From NCBI GenBank assembly GCA_030180135.1, contig CM058239.1, positions 58,607,246 through 58,671,245 on the forward strand: DNA of 64,000 nucleotides. The letters are read 5' to 3'. This DNA is from Orychophragmus violaceus (Eukaryota; Streptophyta; Magnoliopsida; Brassicales; Brassicaceae). Shown one piece after another: positions 18,018-28,738 of the stretch (position 1 is its first letter; the number at the start of each line of letters is the position of its first letter). A program made the position numbers and the translations under genes. The notes below the pieces were generated by a model. The model saw only the letters and a list, made by a program, of their open reading frames with translations, was not told the origin of the DNA and ran no database searches.

Positions 18018-20218
18018 CGGATCCAGAGAAGATCGCATTAGTACAAAAGTGGCCACAACCAACTACATCAACGTAGGTGAGGAGTTTTCTCGGACTGGCT
18101 GGCTACTACCGAAAGTTTGTCAAGGGCTTCTCGGAAATCGCCAAGCCTTTGACCAAACTCACGGGAAAGGGAGTACCGTTTGTGTGGGATAAAGAAACGG
18201 AGGATGCCTTCAAGAAACTTAAGGAAGCATTAACTACTGCCCCAGTGTTAACACTACCTGAGCCCGGTAAGCCTTATGAGGTATACACGTATGCATCACG
18301 GGTAGGTTTGGGATGCGTTCTCATGCAGGAAGGTAGAACGATCGCATATGCTTCACGACAGTTAAGGAAGCACGAGGAAAACTACCCCACCCATGATCTG
18401 GAAATGGCGGCCGTGGTTTTTGCTCTTAAGATACGGAGATCCTACTTGTACGGAGAAAGTGTACAAGTATTTACGGATCATAAAAGCCTGAAGTACCTCT
18501 TCACTCAAGCAGATCTAAACTTACGACAGAGAAGGTGGATGGAGTTCATCACGGACTACAATGTTAAGATCCAATATCACCCGGGAAAGGCCAACTTTGT
18601 AGCGGATGCACTAAGTCGACGTAAAGACAACCATGGACACAAAAAAGGAACTAGAAGCATTGGACCAAGAGTTGAAAAAGGTAAGTTTATCTGTACTGGA
18701 GGGCAAAACAAGCGAGCCAAGAGGACTTCATGCGGTAAACCAAGCAGGATTGATACAGCGGATCAGGGAGGAGCAGAGAAGAGACGAGAAGACGCGGAAG
18801 ATCATTGAGAAATTGGAAAATCCGGAAGAAGTGAGTGTAAGCGAGTTCCACCTAGCCGAAGATGGAACACTACTACTAAAGGGAAGAGTCACGGTACCAG
18901 AAGGTTGAGAGTTACGGAAAGAGATTTTACGGATAGCACATCAGCCAGTATTGAGTATTCATCCTGGAAGCACCAAGATGTACCGGGATATTCGGCGGTA
19001 TTACCACTGGCCTAGCTTGAAGAGATCAGTAGCAGATTGGGTAGACAAATGTCAAGTATGTCAGCAGGTCAAAACAGAACACCAAGTACCAGGAGGATTG
19101 CTACAAAGTTTACCCATACCAGAGTGGAAATGGGTCTCGTTAGCAATGGATTTCATCTCGGGAATTCCTATCGCACGTGGACGGTCGAACAACTCTATTT
19201 GGGTAATTGTTGATCGTCTAACTAAGGTAGCACAATTACTCGCGGTACGAGATACATATAAGGAGCGGAACTCTATGTTAGTGAGATTGTGAAACTACAT
19301 GGAGTACCCGCATCGATCGTGTCAGATCGTGATCCAAGGTTTACGGCTGCATTTTGGAAAGCATTGCAAGGAGCTTTGGGAACGGAGTTGAACATGAGTA
19401 CGGCCTTCCATCCAGAGACGGACGGCCAAACAGAGAGAACGATTCAGACAATAGAAGACATGCTACGAGCGTGTATCATGGATTGGATGGGTACATGGGA
19501 AGACTACTTACCTCTAGTGGAATTCTCATATAACAACAATTTTCATGTAAGTATCGGCATGTCTCCGTAGGAAGCTCTATACGGACGACCATGTCGAACA
19601 CCATTTTGTTGGACTGAGGTTGGGGAACGACGGATGTTTGGACCACCTATGGTAGAAGAAAATATGGAACAGTTGCAAGTCCTCCGCACTAACATGAAGA
19701 AAGCGCAATATAGGCAAAAGAAGTATGCGGACCAAGGACGTAGGGAAGTAACTTTCGAGGTAGGAGACCTTGTATACCCTACAGTAGCAGCACAAAAAGC
19801 TAAAGACCGTTTTGGAAAGATTGGTAAGCTGGCTGTCAGGTATATTGGTCCATATCCTGTGTTGGGAAAAGTTGGGGAAGTAGCCTATAGATTAAAACTA
19901 CCATTGGATATGTCATTGCATCCAGTGTTTCATGTATCCATGCTACGGAAGCACGTTCCCGATCCGGATGCAATTGTGCCAAAAAGGATAGAAGAGTTGC
20001 GTAAAGATCTTACTTACCCGGAAGGGCCCATCAGGATTCAGTCAAGACGGATAAAGAAACTCAAAAACCGTGAAATTCCACAAATCCAAGTATTTTGGGG
20101 TAAGCAAAACCGAATGGTAGTCACTTGGGAAGACGAAGGAAGATTTCGAAAGGATCATCCAGAATTCTTTGAAGAGGATACAATATATGAGCAAGGGGAG
20201 ACGTCACGACCGCCCTAG
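18018..20218 (+). pseudogene. pol: E1 pol part 3: RT end, RNase H, integrase, chromodomain-like tail
   Basis: Resumes after the duplicated CGGAT. RT connection (FLGLAGYYRKFV) and RNase H (SRQLRKHEENYPTHDLEMAAVVFAL, FTDHKSLKYL, ALSRR) come first. Integrase follows with the zinc domain (HPGS...CQVCQQVK), the core (PEWKW, VSDRDPRF, FHPETDGQTERTIQ) and the C-terminus (FEVGDLVY, LHPVFHVSMLRKHV). The tail (QSRRIKKLKNREIPQIQVFW) resembles a chromodomain, which targets integration to chromatin. Lesions are TAG 18074-18076, a frameshift near 18630, TGA 18906-18908, a frameshift near 19258-19275 and TAG 19568-19570. The first RNase H catalytic Asp is replaced: TDAS reads TYAS near 18289. The frame ends at TAG 20216-20218. 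Confidence 0.92.
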
Positions 20219-20236
20219 AATTCAGGACAAATTCTA

Positions 20237-20252
20237 AATAAGAGGGGGAGAA
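20237..20252 (+). other. E1 polypurine tract
   Basis: AATAAGAGGGGGAGAA directly precedes the 3' LTR and would prime plus-strand cDNA. Confidence 0.85.
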
Positions 20253-22328
20253 TGTAAAGACCCGTCTATAAAAGTAAAATGTCCGGGACGGCCGGAAGAC
20301 GGGTTAGGTCATGATAATTGGTTAAGGATGATCCCAAAAAGTGATAAAATATGGAAAAGGGAAGTTCATCATCATTTTGGGATATGTCGAGAAGATTGGT
20401 CGAGTTAATATGAGTTGGAGTGAGAAAAATGGATTTCGGGTCAAGAACGGTCGGGACGGATGGACGTGGGCTGACGGACGTACGCACGGACGGACTTGGA
20501 TGTACGCACGGATGGACATGGACGTACGCACGGACGGACGTGGACGTACGCACGGACGGACGTGGACATACGCACAGACGGACGTGGACGTACGCACAGA
20601 CGGACTGGACGTACGCGCACATACGGATGGTCGCGTGCATGCGCGGACGACCTGTCGCAGTGCATGGGCGTCCCAGCTGTCGACGTGCATGGCCCAGCGA
20701 CCTGTCAGCACGCATGAGCGTCCCGGCTGTCACCATGCATGACCCAACGAGCTGTCGCCGCGCATGGAAAGTTAGCCACATTTGTTCCCATGCATGTATA
20801 AGCTGGCCGCATGAAAGCCACTTGTTATAAACCCACCTCCTCATTTTCAGCTATAAATAGGAGACCCCCTTAAGGCCATTTTACACTTTTCTGAACTTAG
20901 AAAAAATTCTAGTGAGAGAAAGTTGCGGTTTAGAGAGAGAAAGTGGGTTTTAGCGGATTAAGCTCGGGACGGGACGGGCGATCGGAATGGAATGAACGGT
21001 TTAAGCTACGGGAAGTCGGTAAGCTGTAGTTTAAGTATTCCAGTCACTTCTAGCCTCATTTTTCCTTAAGTCTTCCACTTATTTAGATCCTCGGTTCTAG
21101 ATCTAGCAGGAGAGTTTGGCGTTAAGGAGAAAGGCTCGGAAAAGGTGAGTTCCGGTTGTGTGTTATGTTAAAACGTTTGATGCAGGGTTGCTTAAGAGAT
21201 GAGCCGTGGTGCTATCTCTTTTAAATGTTGTGTAAACTCACGGATTGAGGTTTGCGGTTCATGTGATGTTTGATTTTTCTTCCAAGTGCTCTTGAGTGGT
21301 TATTGCACGTTGGATTGAAAATGCGTTATGTGTGATATGCATGTGGCTGTTGGAGGTCTTCGGACTCTACATACAAAATTGTGTGAGTAGTTACGTTTTA
21401 TGAGCATGGGTAATATTGTTCTAAATGTAACGATCTAGAATTGGTGATGTTCTAGATAATGATTCCTAGGACATGCGTAATATTGTCTAGGAAGATGTAT
21501 TCAGCACTCCCGGTTGATACCTCCTTGTGTAAAAGGGGAAGGCTCGGAGGGTTACTTGGGTCGCTCCCATGGCCGAGCATCGTGTGACGACACGATCCCG
21601 AGAGATAGAGATCTCCGTAATCGGGTACCCGAGGGATGTGTTTTCCCCGTAATCGGGTGTGACGTACGGATTCTGATCCTTTGTGGTGATTGATGCGGAC
21701 AGTCACAAGAGAGAATGGGTGTGGAGTGTCCGATGCATCTAGAGGCCTCGAAAAGTGGAAATGAATGAGTATTAATTAATACGTATAATGAGATATGGCA
21801 TGTTATCTATTTCGCTTCCGTACTTGGGAAGGGAACTAACGCATGTTTAGGGGCCCGGAATTCACTAAGTATTTCTTGAATACTCAGACTCATTTGTTTT
21901 GCAGGTAACCAGTAGGCGGGAGGTAAGGGAGTGGAACGGAACATTAGGGCACCGGAGTAGTTTTGTTGGCACTTGTAAAACGGTTTGTGAACCTATGTAC
22001 ATTATCTTTTGGGCACTAGGCCGTGGCCACTGTATATAAACGTGTTTGTAAGCTCGTACTTTCCGCAAGTTAGTATATAAATAAGATATGTTTTGTTGGA
22101 AAAAGTACTGTTTGCGTTCATGATATTAGTTTAGTCCAGGCTAACACAACTCGAGGTCGTGGTACGGGCTGTAAAGCCTTAGGCCGAAGACAAGAGGAGT
22201 GGTAGACGTTGCCAACATTTGTCTAGCGTTCGGATCCCTTATGAATATTAGGCATTTGTTGTCTCCGGCTATCACATTGTGAAACTTCCGAGTCGTCTAT
22301 ATCTATAGAGCGGGTCAGGGGTGTTACA
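20253..22328 (+). repeat. E1 3' LTR
   Basis: 2076 bp matching 46-2175. It has a shorter minisatellite, the same TATA box (20852-20860) and a 34-bp gap near 21825 relative to the 5' copy. It ends GTGTTACA and is followed by the GTGTC duplication. Confidence 0.95.
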
Positions 22329-22333
22329 GTGTC

Positions 22334-22529
22334 GACCATGGTTTTGAGTTAAATACCCGAGTATCGATGCTTCTCTGCTAAATGATAGCCTTGTTCGGAA
22401 ATTCGCTAAACGATGTACGCGCGGCTGGCCCGGACCTAGCGAGTTACCAAAAAATCGGGAGAAATTCAGAGAGTACACGGGGCGGAATTTTTAAGGTATA
22501 TACTAATATGTCATTAATAACATTAAAAC
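22334..22529. other. Unassigned flank
   Basis: Sequence continuing the pre-E1 flank. No reading frame or repeat is recognised. Confidence 0.5.
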
Positions 22530-22600
22530 CGATGCGGCGTAGTGGTTAGAGGTCGTCTCGTGTAAGTGATAGGTTCTCTGTTTGATTCTTGTCGAATGTA
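22530..22600 (+). mobile_element. tRNA-related SINE-like head
   Basis: An A-box-like stretch (GCGGCGTAGTGGTTAGAGG, 22535-22553) and a B box (GTTTGATTC, 22580-22588) are spaced as in a tRNA promoter, but the sequence does not fold as an intact tRNA. It fits the 5' end of a plant SINE. No poly(A) tail or clear duplication was found, so it may be a fragment. Confidence 0.4.
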
Positions 22601-22952
22601 TTTTTCCTATTTATTTCGATTTCCATTAATGAGATGTAAAATTACTATTCTACCCTTGTCTTCTTCATAAAAGAACGGCATAAGAAACCCTAGCGGCCGG
22701 GTTTGTGAACGATTCATAATTTCCTTGACTTTTTATGCGTTTTGTTGTTGTTTTTCGTGTTTTCTTGTTGTTTTATGGCTAAATATCATAGATTTAGCAA
22801 CTATCTAAGGTTTCAAACCATCAATCAAAGAAAAAATGAAGTTTTTATTGAGGTCTCGACTTTTGCTCCGATTTTAGGTAAATCTCGGCGGTTTATGCCC
22901 GCCGACAATTTTTGGGTGAGTAATCGGCCGTCAGCGGCGCGTTTTTCAAACA
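22601..22952. other. AT-rich spacer without recognised gene
   Basis: Contains AAACCCTAGCGGCC and a repeated CGGCGG-type string (CTCGGCGGTTTATGCCCGCCG). The longest frame (72 codons) has no recognisable similarity. It may be the leader of the coding remnant that follows. Confidence 0.4.
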
Positions 22953-23745
22953 GAGAGTGATAGTATGGCATGCACCGACATGGTTCGTATTGTTGCGTTT
23001 GGTGACTCACCTCCTTATATTCTTAAGGAGATTTCCGAGTCTGAGGGTGTTGCGAACTTCGCTTGTTATTTCGTTCAGGTATATATATACTCTTCCCCCC
23101 CCCCCCACCCCCTTCCTTTTTTGAGTGAATAAATATTGTTTCCGTGCAGGCGCAGTTTTCCACGGCCGCCAATTCCAAGAGGTCGGAGACCAAAATCAAG
23201 GAGGCGTAGGGGGCGGAGGATTCGGCAAGATGTCGTCATGACATACTTTGAATCGGCTTACATGCCGCATTGTTGAGTTGAAGGAAGTTCTCTACCAAGA
23301 TAAGAATCGGTTTGCCGAGTTGGACATGATTCGACAGAAGTTGGAGCGTTAGCGGGTCCATGCTGCTGAAGGGGGCATGTATTGGTCCGACCTTGAGCTT
23401 GAGCGAGCTAAAATGTCCGATCTGGCTCCTCAACTCTCGAGCTAAAGGAGAATACTTCTAGGTTGGATGAGGCACTTGGATTAGCTCGGGGAGAGTCCGA
23501 GGCTGCTTTTGCTGAGAAAGACATTCTACGCTTTGAGAACACTCGGATTAAGGCGTCGATTGAGAGGGAGAAGTCCCACTTTGTTTAGGAGAACGAAAAT
23601 ATTTCCACAAAGTGGTCGTCTTCGAAGCGGCAATGCGCGATTAAGTTCTGGAGGAGACGTGATCATTTGGATGGCCGGGGGAAGGTTCATACCCCGCAGG
23701 TGATAGGGATGCTCGAGATCCTTGAGGCTATGCAAAACTTTGTGT
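22953..23745 (+). pseudogene. Broken coding remnant with coiled-coil
   Basis: A short exon-like start (ATG 22964, MACTDMVRIVAFGDSPPY...) runs to CAG|GTATAT at about 23079. A pyrimidine-rich stretch with a poly-C run and an acceptor TCCGTGCAG at about 23150 follow. The downstream sequence encodes heptad-rich peptides (VELKEVLYQDKNRFAELDM, YWSDLELERAKMSDLAP, SEAAFAEKDILRFENT) split by several stops and shifts. It is not recognised with certainty; coiled-coil proteins of this kind occur upstream of pol in Tat-lineage elements and in host genes. Confidence 0.45.
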
Positions 23746-23757
23746 AGGATCAGATAC

Positions 23758-25608
23758 CCCCCCCCCCCCGGTGAAGAATCTGCCCTTGACCTTTTTGGTG
23801 TAGTACTTTGAAGCCAATTGCTGATAATTCTGGATCTGGAGCAGTGACTAATCCTGTTGTTCTTTGAGGGAATCATGTTCGCTTAGGATCATGTTTTCGT
23901 TGAGGTTGGCACGTGGAGCGTGGATTAACCGACCTCAGAGGCGGCCATGGCTTCCATACCGTGCGATAGGGTGAATGGTGTCCTTTGGATAGATGACCGG
24001 GGTGTAGTTCGGTGGGACCACACCCTTCTTATCGTCCAATCATTTTTTGGGATCATTCAGCCACGTATATTCGAGACCTGCAGCGAGAATTGGACCAGAC
24101 TTGAGGCCTTCGATTATTGTTTTACTTGTGGCCTCGGCCTGTCCGTTGCCATGTGGGTATCTCGATGTTGATTTGCTTAGCCCGATTTTCCATTTGGCGC
24201 AGAAATCTCCAAACAAAACAGAGGTGAACTGTGTGCCGTTATCGGTGACAATCTCGAAGGATAGTGCGTTGTGGCAGATGATGAATTTCGAACTTGCGCA
24301 CGTGTTCGGTCTTAACCTTTGCTTACGCCTCGTCTTCCATCCATTTGGTAAAGTAGTCGGTCATTACCAGGAGGAAACGCTTTGGCCGGATTGGGGTATT
24401 GGTCAGATGATGTCCATTGCCCATTGCATGAACGGGTAGAGCTGTGAAGATGCGTTAAGGAGCTTGGTGGGAGCGTGAATCATTGGACCGTGGCACTTCT
24501 CGCACCGGGCTACAAACATGATGCAGTCTTGAAGTATCGTTGGCTAATAGTGGGTCTTGTTTCGTAGCTTAATTGTCAGTGCTTTGTCGTTGAAATGATT
24601 TCCTCCAACATCTTTGTGCATCTCTTTCATGACTTCGATAGTTTCTTATCCACTGAGGCAGCTCAGCAGGGTTCCTGTCGCGCTCCATCAGAACAAATTA
24701 CCGTTGAGATAGAAGTATTTGGTGCTTTTCTTTCTCAGTCGCCTAGTTACCCATCGATCTTCGGTATGAGACCATCTTCGATATATTCCAGGATCTCCTG
24801 TCGCTAAATAGGTGCCTCGGGATCTGGTGGTGGAGGCGGAAAAACGTTCGGGCCCTTAGTGTCGTCGAGACCATCATCCAGCTCGTTCACCAAGAATTCA
24901 TTGATCATGCAAAATTCTTTTGGAAAGTCAATGCTTTTTGAATTGATGCTCTCTACAGGGATCACACATCGTATGGTCGGATCGGAGGTTGAGGCCAGCG
25001 CGGCCAGGGCATCCCCCAATGTCTTATTGCCTCTGGGGATTTTCACAAGGTGAAAAATGCGAACTCAGCTGCCAGGCCTTGGACTACTTTAAGGTACTTA
25101 TACTTGTTGTCTTTCTTTGCTTCGTATTCACAATTGAATTGGTTTGCAACGAGCTGAGAATCGCAATAGGCTTGGATTTTCTTGGCACTGATTTCCTTGA
25201 CTAGTCTGAGGCCGGTGGTCAGGGCTTCATACTATGCCTCGTTATTGGATGCCTGGAAGGCAAGGCAGAACAACTGTTCCAATACCTTATGGGTGTGACT
25301 CCAAACGTATTCCGACACCCGATCCATTTCGTGAGGACGATCCGTCAACGTGTAGTGTCCAAATGTTTGATGTCTACAAGGAAATTGGCCAAAACCTGGG
25401 ACTTGGTTGCGGTCCGACCTCGGTATTCTATGTTATACTTGCTGAACTCGAATGCCCACTTCATCATTCGGCATGACTTGCCAGGGCTATGGAGGATTAT
25501 TCGGAGCGGCTGCACGATGAGAACGGCGATCGTGTGAGATGGAAAATATGGGCGAATCTTCCATGCTGCAACGACGACTGCCAGGGAGAGATTCTCTAGA
25601 GTCGTGTA
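23758..25608 (-). pseudogene. pol: Tat-lineage Ty3/Gypsy RNase H and integrase remnant
   Basis: Read on the minus strand. The RNase H-like stretch (TTLENLSLAVV, QPLRIILHSPGKS, FEFSKYNIEYRGRT, KSQVLANFLVD) lies at about 25605-25350. A linker follows (24804-25046 open). Integrase pieces are recognisable at about 24480-23770: the QWAMDII core, VTDNGTQFTS, PHGNGQAEA and the C-terminal IQNYQQLASKYY with VKGR. Many stops and shifts are present. The RNase H signature and order fit the Tat/Retand group, which often has a second RNase H. RT and LTRs are not visible; the remnant ends at a poly-C run (23758-23769). Confidence 0.75.
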
Positions 25609-26206
25609 TGTAATACCCTGTTTCACAAATTGGGTCAACTGGCAGCAGAAAAGTCAATCGGGGCAGTTTTGTAATTTTCAGAAGATAAAGGGCATTTTGG
25701 TAACTATACCAAATTGCGAGCCGGAAGCAAAGACGGACCAAATAAAACGGATATTAAAACGGCTTTTTCGGACTATCGGAAAAAGAAACCGATATAACCG
25801 AAAAAACTTGTAAAAGTCATTGCGGAAGCTACGGATAGCCAAACGAAGTGAATCAAATTGCTAATTACTTCTAAAATAATCATTTGATAAAGAAGATGAG
25901 AAGATTTATTTCAGAGGTTATGGAGTTTTGACGGATTAAACTCGGAACAAGCGATATCAGATCAATCGGAAAATGTAAGGATTTTAGAAGCTTGGAGTCT
26001 GCAATGTACCAATAAGATTGAACCCTGTGAAGACATGTGTCCTCTCTCAACCTCCCAATTGGCACCACCTCCCCATATTTGGAGACAAAAAGTGAATTGT
26101 TTTTTAGGAGTGCATGTTCATGCATGGAGGGAGTCTAATCAAACATTCATTTCCATTCATGAACCTCACTCAATTCTCTCCAGCCTCTCTCTTCTCTCAA
26201 CCACCG

Positions 26207-26215
<9 letters not shown>
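25609..26215 (+). repeat. LTR-like fragment, probably chromovirus
   Basis: Begins TGTAATACCCTG, like chromovirus LTR starts, and contains a TTTGACGGATTAAACTCGG stretch resembling the E1 LTR region near 760. No partner LTR or PBS was found, and it runs into the microsatellite next to X. A solo or truncated LTR is the best guess. Confidence 0.4.

Positions 26216-26268
<53 letters not shown>
26216..26268. repeat. (TC)n(TA)n microsatellite
   Basis: About 14 TC units followed by about 13 TA units, merging with the start of the X LTR (TATATCATGG). The normal LTR start TGATATATC may have been absorbed by TA expansion. Confidence 0.9.
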
Positions 26269-26269
<1 letters not shown>

Positions 26270-27327
26270 CATGGTTTTTCTAGGTTTTCAACCATGATAT
26301 AGTTGTGTATATTGAGTCTTTAACCTAGTTTTTCGATTTTATTGAGTCTTCTATAGGTAGCTTGCGTTTGGAGCAAAGAGTGGGATTATAGGACGTTTCT
26401 GGTGATTGGTGCAACGAGCTGAAGTTGGTGTCTCGACCACGTCTGGATGTCGACCGACACTGACCTTGGTGTCGGTCGACACTGAGCGCGACAGAGTCTT
26501 ATACGCGAGTTGAAGACAAGTTTTGAAGAATTGCAAAAAGACCCATAAGTTTCCCCTAATTCTAATCTGGCCCCAAAATGAGTTTAGGAGTTTTAATTAG
26601 GTTTTCAGACTCATTATCAGTTTATCTTGTTCTTACTTTTGTTCTTGCTTGGAGATTGAGAGATTTGTGCCAAGGGGTTGTTCTTGCTACTTGTAACCTT
26701 TGAGAGAAGGATTTCGAACCCCTTTACTTATATATTCAGTCTTTTGGTTTTCTATTAAATGATGTGTTGTTATTCTGATATATGTCTGAGTAGTAACCTA
26801 GTTAAATTTAGGAATTCTCATAATGGTTTTATGCATGTTCAGACAACTGATTGATTAGGATTCTAAATCTATTCGTTCATCGCCTAAGTTGTACTTAAGG
26901 CTGAATTCTGGACTGATCACCTTGGACTTAGATCTGAGATAATTAACTTAGCACGAGAGTGTGAGTTATAATCTAAAAGAACTTAGTGTGAGCAATTTGA
27001 CTAGATACAAAGAGATTTGGTTTAGGAGAATTGTGAACCGAAGAACCTGTTTTTAATGCTTGTTTAGAACTCGAGGATCACAAAGAGATCTGGATCGCTA
27101 GGTTGCTAGATATAGAAACAATCTCAGCGAGAGTTGGATTTTTTAGCATTGTGTTTCTAGTTCTTGAACTTGTGCTTAATCTGAATCTGGTTAGTTAAGT
27201 GTCTAGCTTTGTATGATTCCCAAGAACTTCCTAAGTCTGACGCCTTCTTCCTATTGAAAACAAAACTCTGTTTACTTGCTTTCGTTTATTGCTTTCTTTT
27301 GATTGATTTAGCTTAACTTGAGAACAT
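26263..27327 (+). repeat. X 5' LTR, part 1
   Basis: Starts with the Athila TATATCATGG.../...CCATGATATA inverted pair and shows the same order of landmarks as the E2 LTR. A TGTCGACCGACA/TGTCGGTCGACA pair is at 26448-26482. GNRA-type hairpins are at 27008-27019 (CAAA-GAGA-TTTG) and a degraded one is at 27081-27092. It is interrupted by E4 at AACAT (27323-27327). Confidence 0.8.
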
Positions 27328-28484
27328 TGATATATCATGGTTTTTACCGGTTTTATGCCATGATATAATTGTGTTTTAGTGTTCTTTTGTGTTCTTTTAG
27401 AGTCATTTACAGGTCTAATCAGTTTTGGAGCGGAATTGGAGATATTGGAGCATTTTGGGCCGTTTTTGAGATCATGCATCGATCGACACACCCTTGGTGT
27501 CGATCGACACACTAGCGAGATGGGCCGATTACGGCGGTTAATTGAAGAATGAAGATTTTTCACTTTGGCCCAGAAGTTTCCAGTATTTACAAAGAAGCCC
27601 CAGCCGAGATTATGCCTATATAATTAGGATTTTGGTGTTTATTTTACATACGCTTTCATATTTAGAGCTAAGATATTTTTAGAGCTTTTGGGGCTGATCT
27701 ATTCCTGTACTTCATCTATTTTGGAGAAGATTTCGAACCCCTTTATCTATTTAATTTCTTATATGCAATCTATTAATTCTATGATTTCTGTTTCATTAAT
27801 CATGTCTGAGTAGATTCATAGTTAGGTTTAGGGTTTCTCATAAAGGATTTCATGACTTGCTAGACTTGTTTAATTCAGTTAAGGATTCACATGAATAGAA
27901 TGTTCTTCGATCTAAATTGATTTTAATGCTAGTTCTAACCTGATCAATTAGAATCTAGATCTTAGGTTGCTAAATACGACACGAGAGTGTGGTTTAGAAA
28001 CTGAACTATTTAGGTTGAGCAATTAAATTATTCGCAAAGAGATTTGGTTTAGTTTAATTGTGAACATATCGAACTTGAAATTAATGCTGGTTTAATCTGT
28101 TAGTAATTGCAAAGAGATTTGGATTACTGCACTTAGACTTAGAGAATTCTCGCAAAGAGATTTGGTTAATTCCATATCCGTGATTTGAGTTCTAGAACTG
28201 TGCTTAATTAGATCCTAACTGATTGATTTGTCTGCTTGTCTGATTTCCTGAGAACGCCATAGACTTGGCACCTCTAATTAACTGCTTTCACCACCAACAA
28301 TCTGCTACTTGTTTACTTTCTTGCCTTGTTATTTAGTTTATTACAAATTGCCCTCTTCTTAGTTTAAATTCCTACGGTTCTTTATCTATCGAGACCAGAG
28401 TCTCTGTGGATTCGATACCCTATATACTACAATCACTTAACTGTGCACTTGCAGTAGAATAGGATTAAAACTTAGACCCTATCA
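27328..28484 (+). repeat. E4 5' LTR (1157 bp)
   Basis: TG...CA ends. It lacks 38 bp near 27458 that the 3' copy retains. A TATATAA box is at 27617-27623, a CGATCG pair at 27478-27512, and three CAAA-GAGA-TTTG hairpins at 28035-28046, 28110-28121 and 28153-28164. Confidence 0.95.
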
Positions 28485-28490
28485 AGTTTT

Positions 28491-28509
28491 TGGCGCCGTT
28501 GCCGGGGAC
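28491..28509 (+). other. E4 primer-binding site, tRNA-Asp type
   Basis: TGGCGCCGTTGCCGGGGAC, identical to the E2 PBS, six bases after the LTR. Confidence 0.9.
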
Positions 28510-28639
28510 TCTTAGAGTCTTCGATAGGATCGAACTTAGGGTTTTTACTAGGATTTTTATTTTTGTTACGTTTTTGTTTTGTTTTTATTTTAAGTTACTG
28601 ATTTCTCTCTGTTTTCTCTCTGTCGCAGGTACCGATTTC

Positions 28640-28738
28640 TCTTTGCGTCGATCGTTGCACCTTTGTGTCGATCGTCACTAGGCGATTCTGAGATTGAACC
28701 GATCGTTGCACTGCTAGCATCGATCGTTGCTTAACGAT
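28640..28738 (+). repeat. CGATCG palindrome cluster in the E4 leader
   Basis: Four CGATCG cores in two pairs after a CTCTCTGTCGCAG acceptor-like site and before gag, orthologous to 6018-6110. Confidence 0.8.

Larger units (their letters stand above)
46..22328 (+). mobile_element. E1: Tekay-like Ty3/Gypsy chromovirus carrying nested E2 and E3
   Basis: The element has two LTRs of about 2.1 kb starting TGTAA and ending TTACA, a 5-bp target duplication, a primer-binding site matching initiator tRNA-Met, a purine tract before the 3' LTR, and gag, protease, RT, RNase H, integrase and a chromodomain-like tail in Ty3/Gypsy order. About 13 kb of the span is nested sequence (E2 4670-11197, E3 11342-18017), leaving about 9 kb of its own. 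The copy is dead: the RT core is deleted and pol has several stops and frameshifts. The LTRs differ at dozens of places, including a 34-bp gap in the 3' copy near 21825, so this is the oldest clearly bounded insertion here. Tekay is inferred from LTR size and the IN C-terminus. Confidence 0.93.

Noticed and set aside
24047..24439. 130-codon plus-strand frame
   Set aside because: Shadow of the minus-strand Tat integrase remnant, whose motifs are recognisable on the other strand.
26035..26302. Ser/Leu-rich and Tyr/Ile-repeat open frames
   Set aside because: Direct translation of the (TC)n(TA)n microsatellite.
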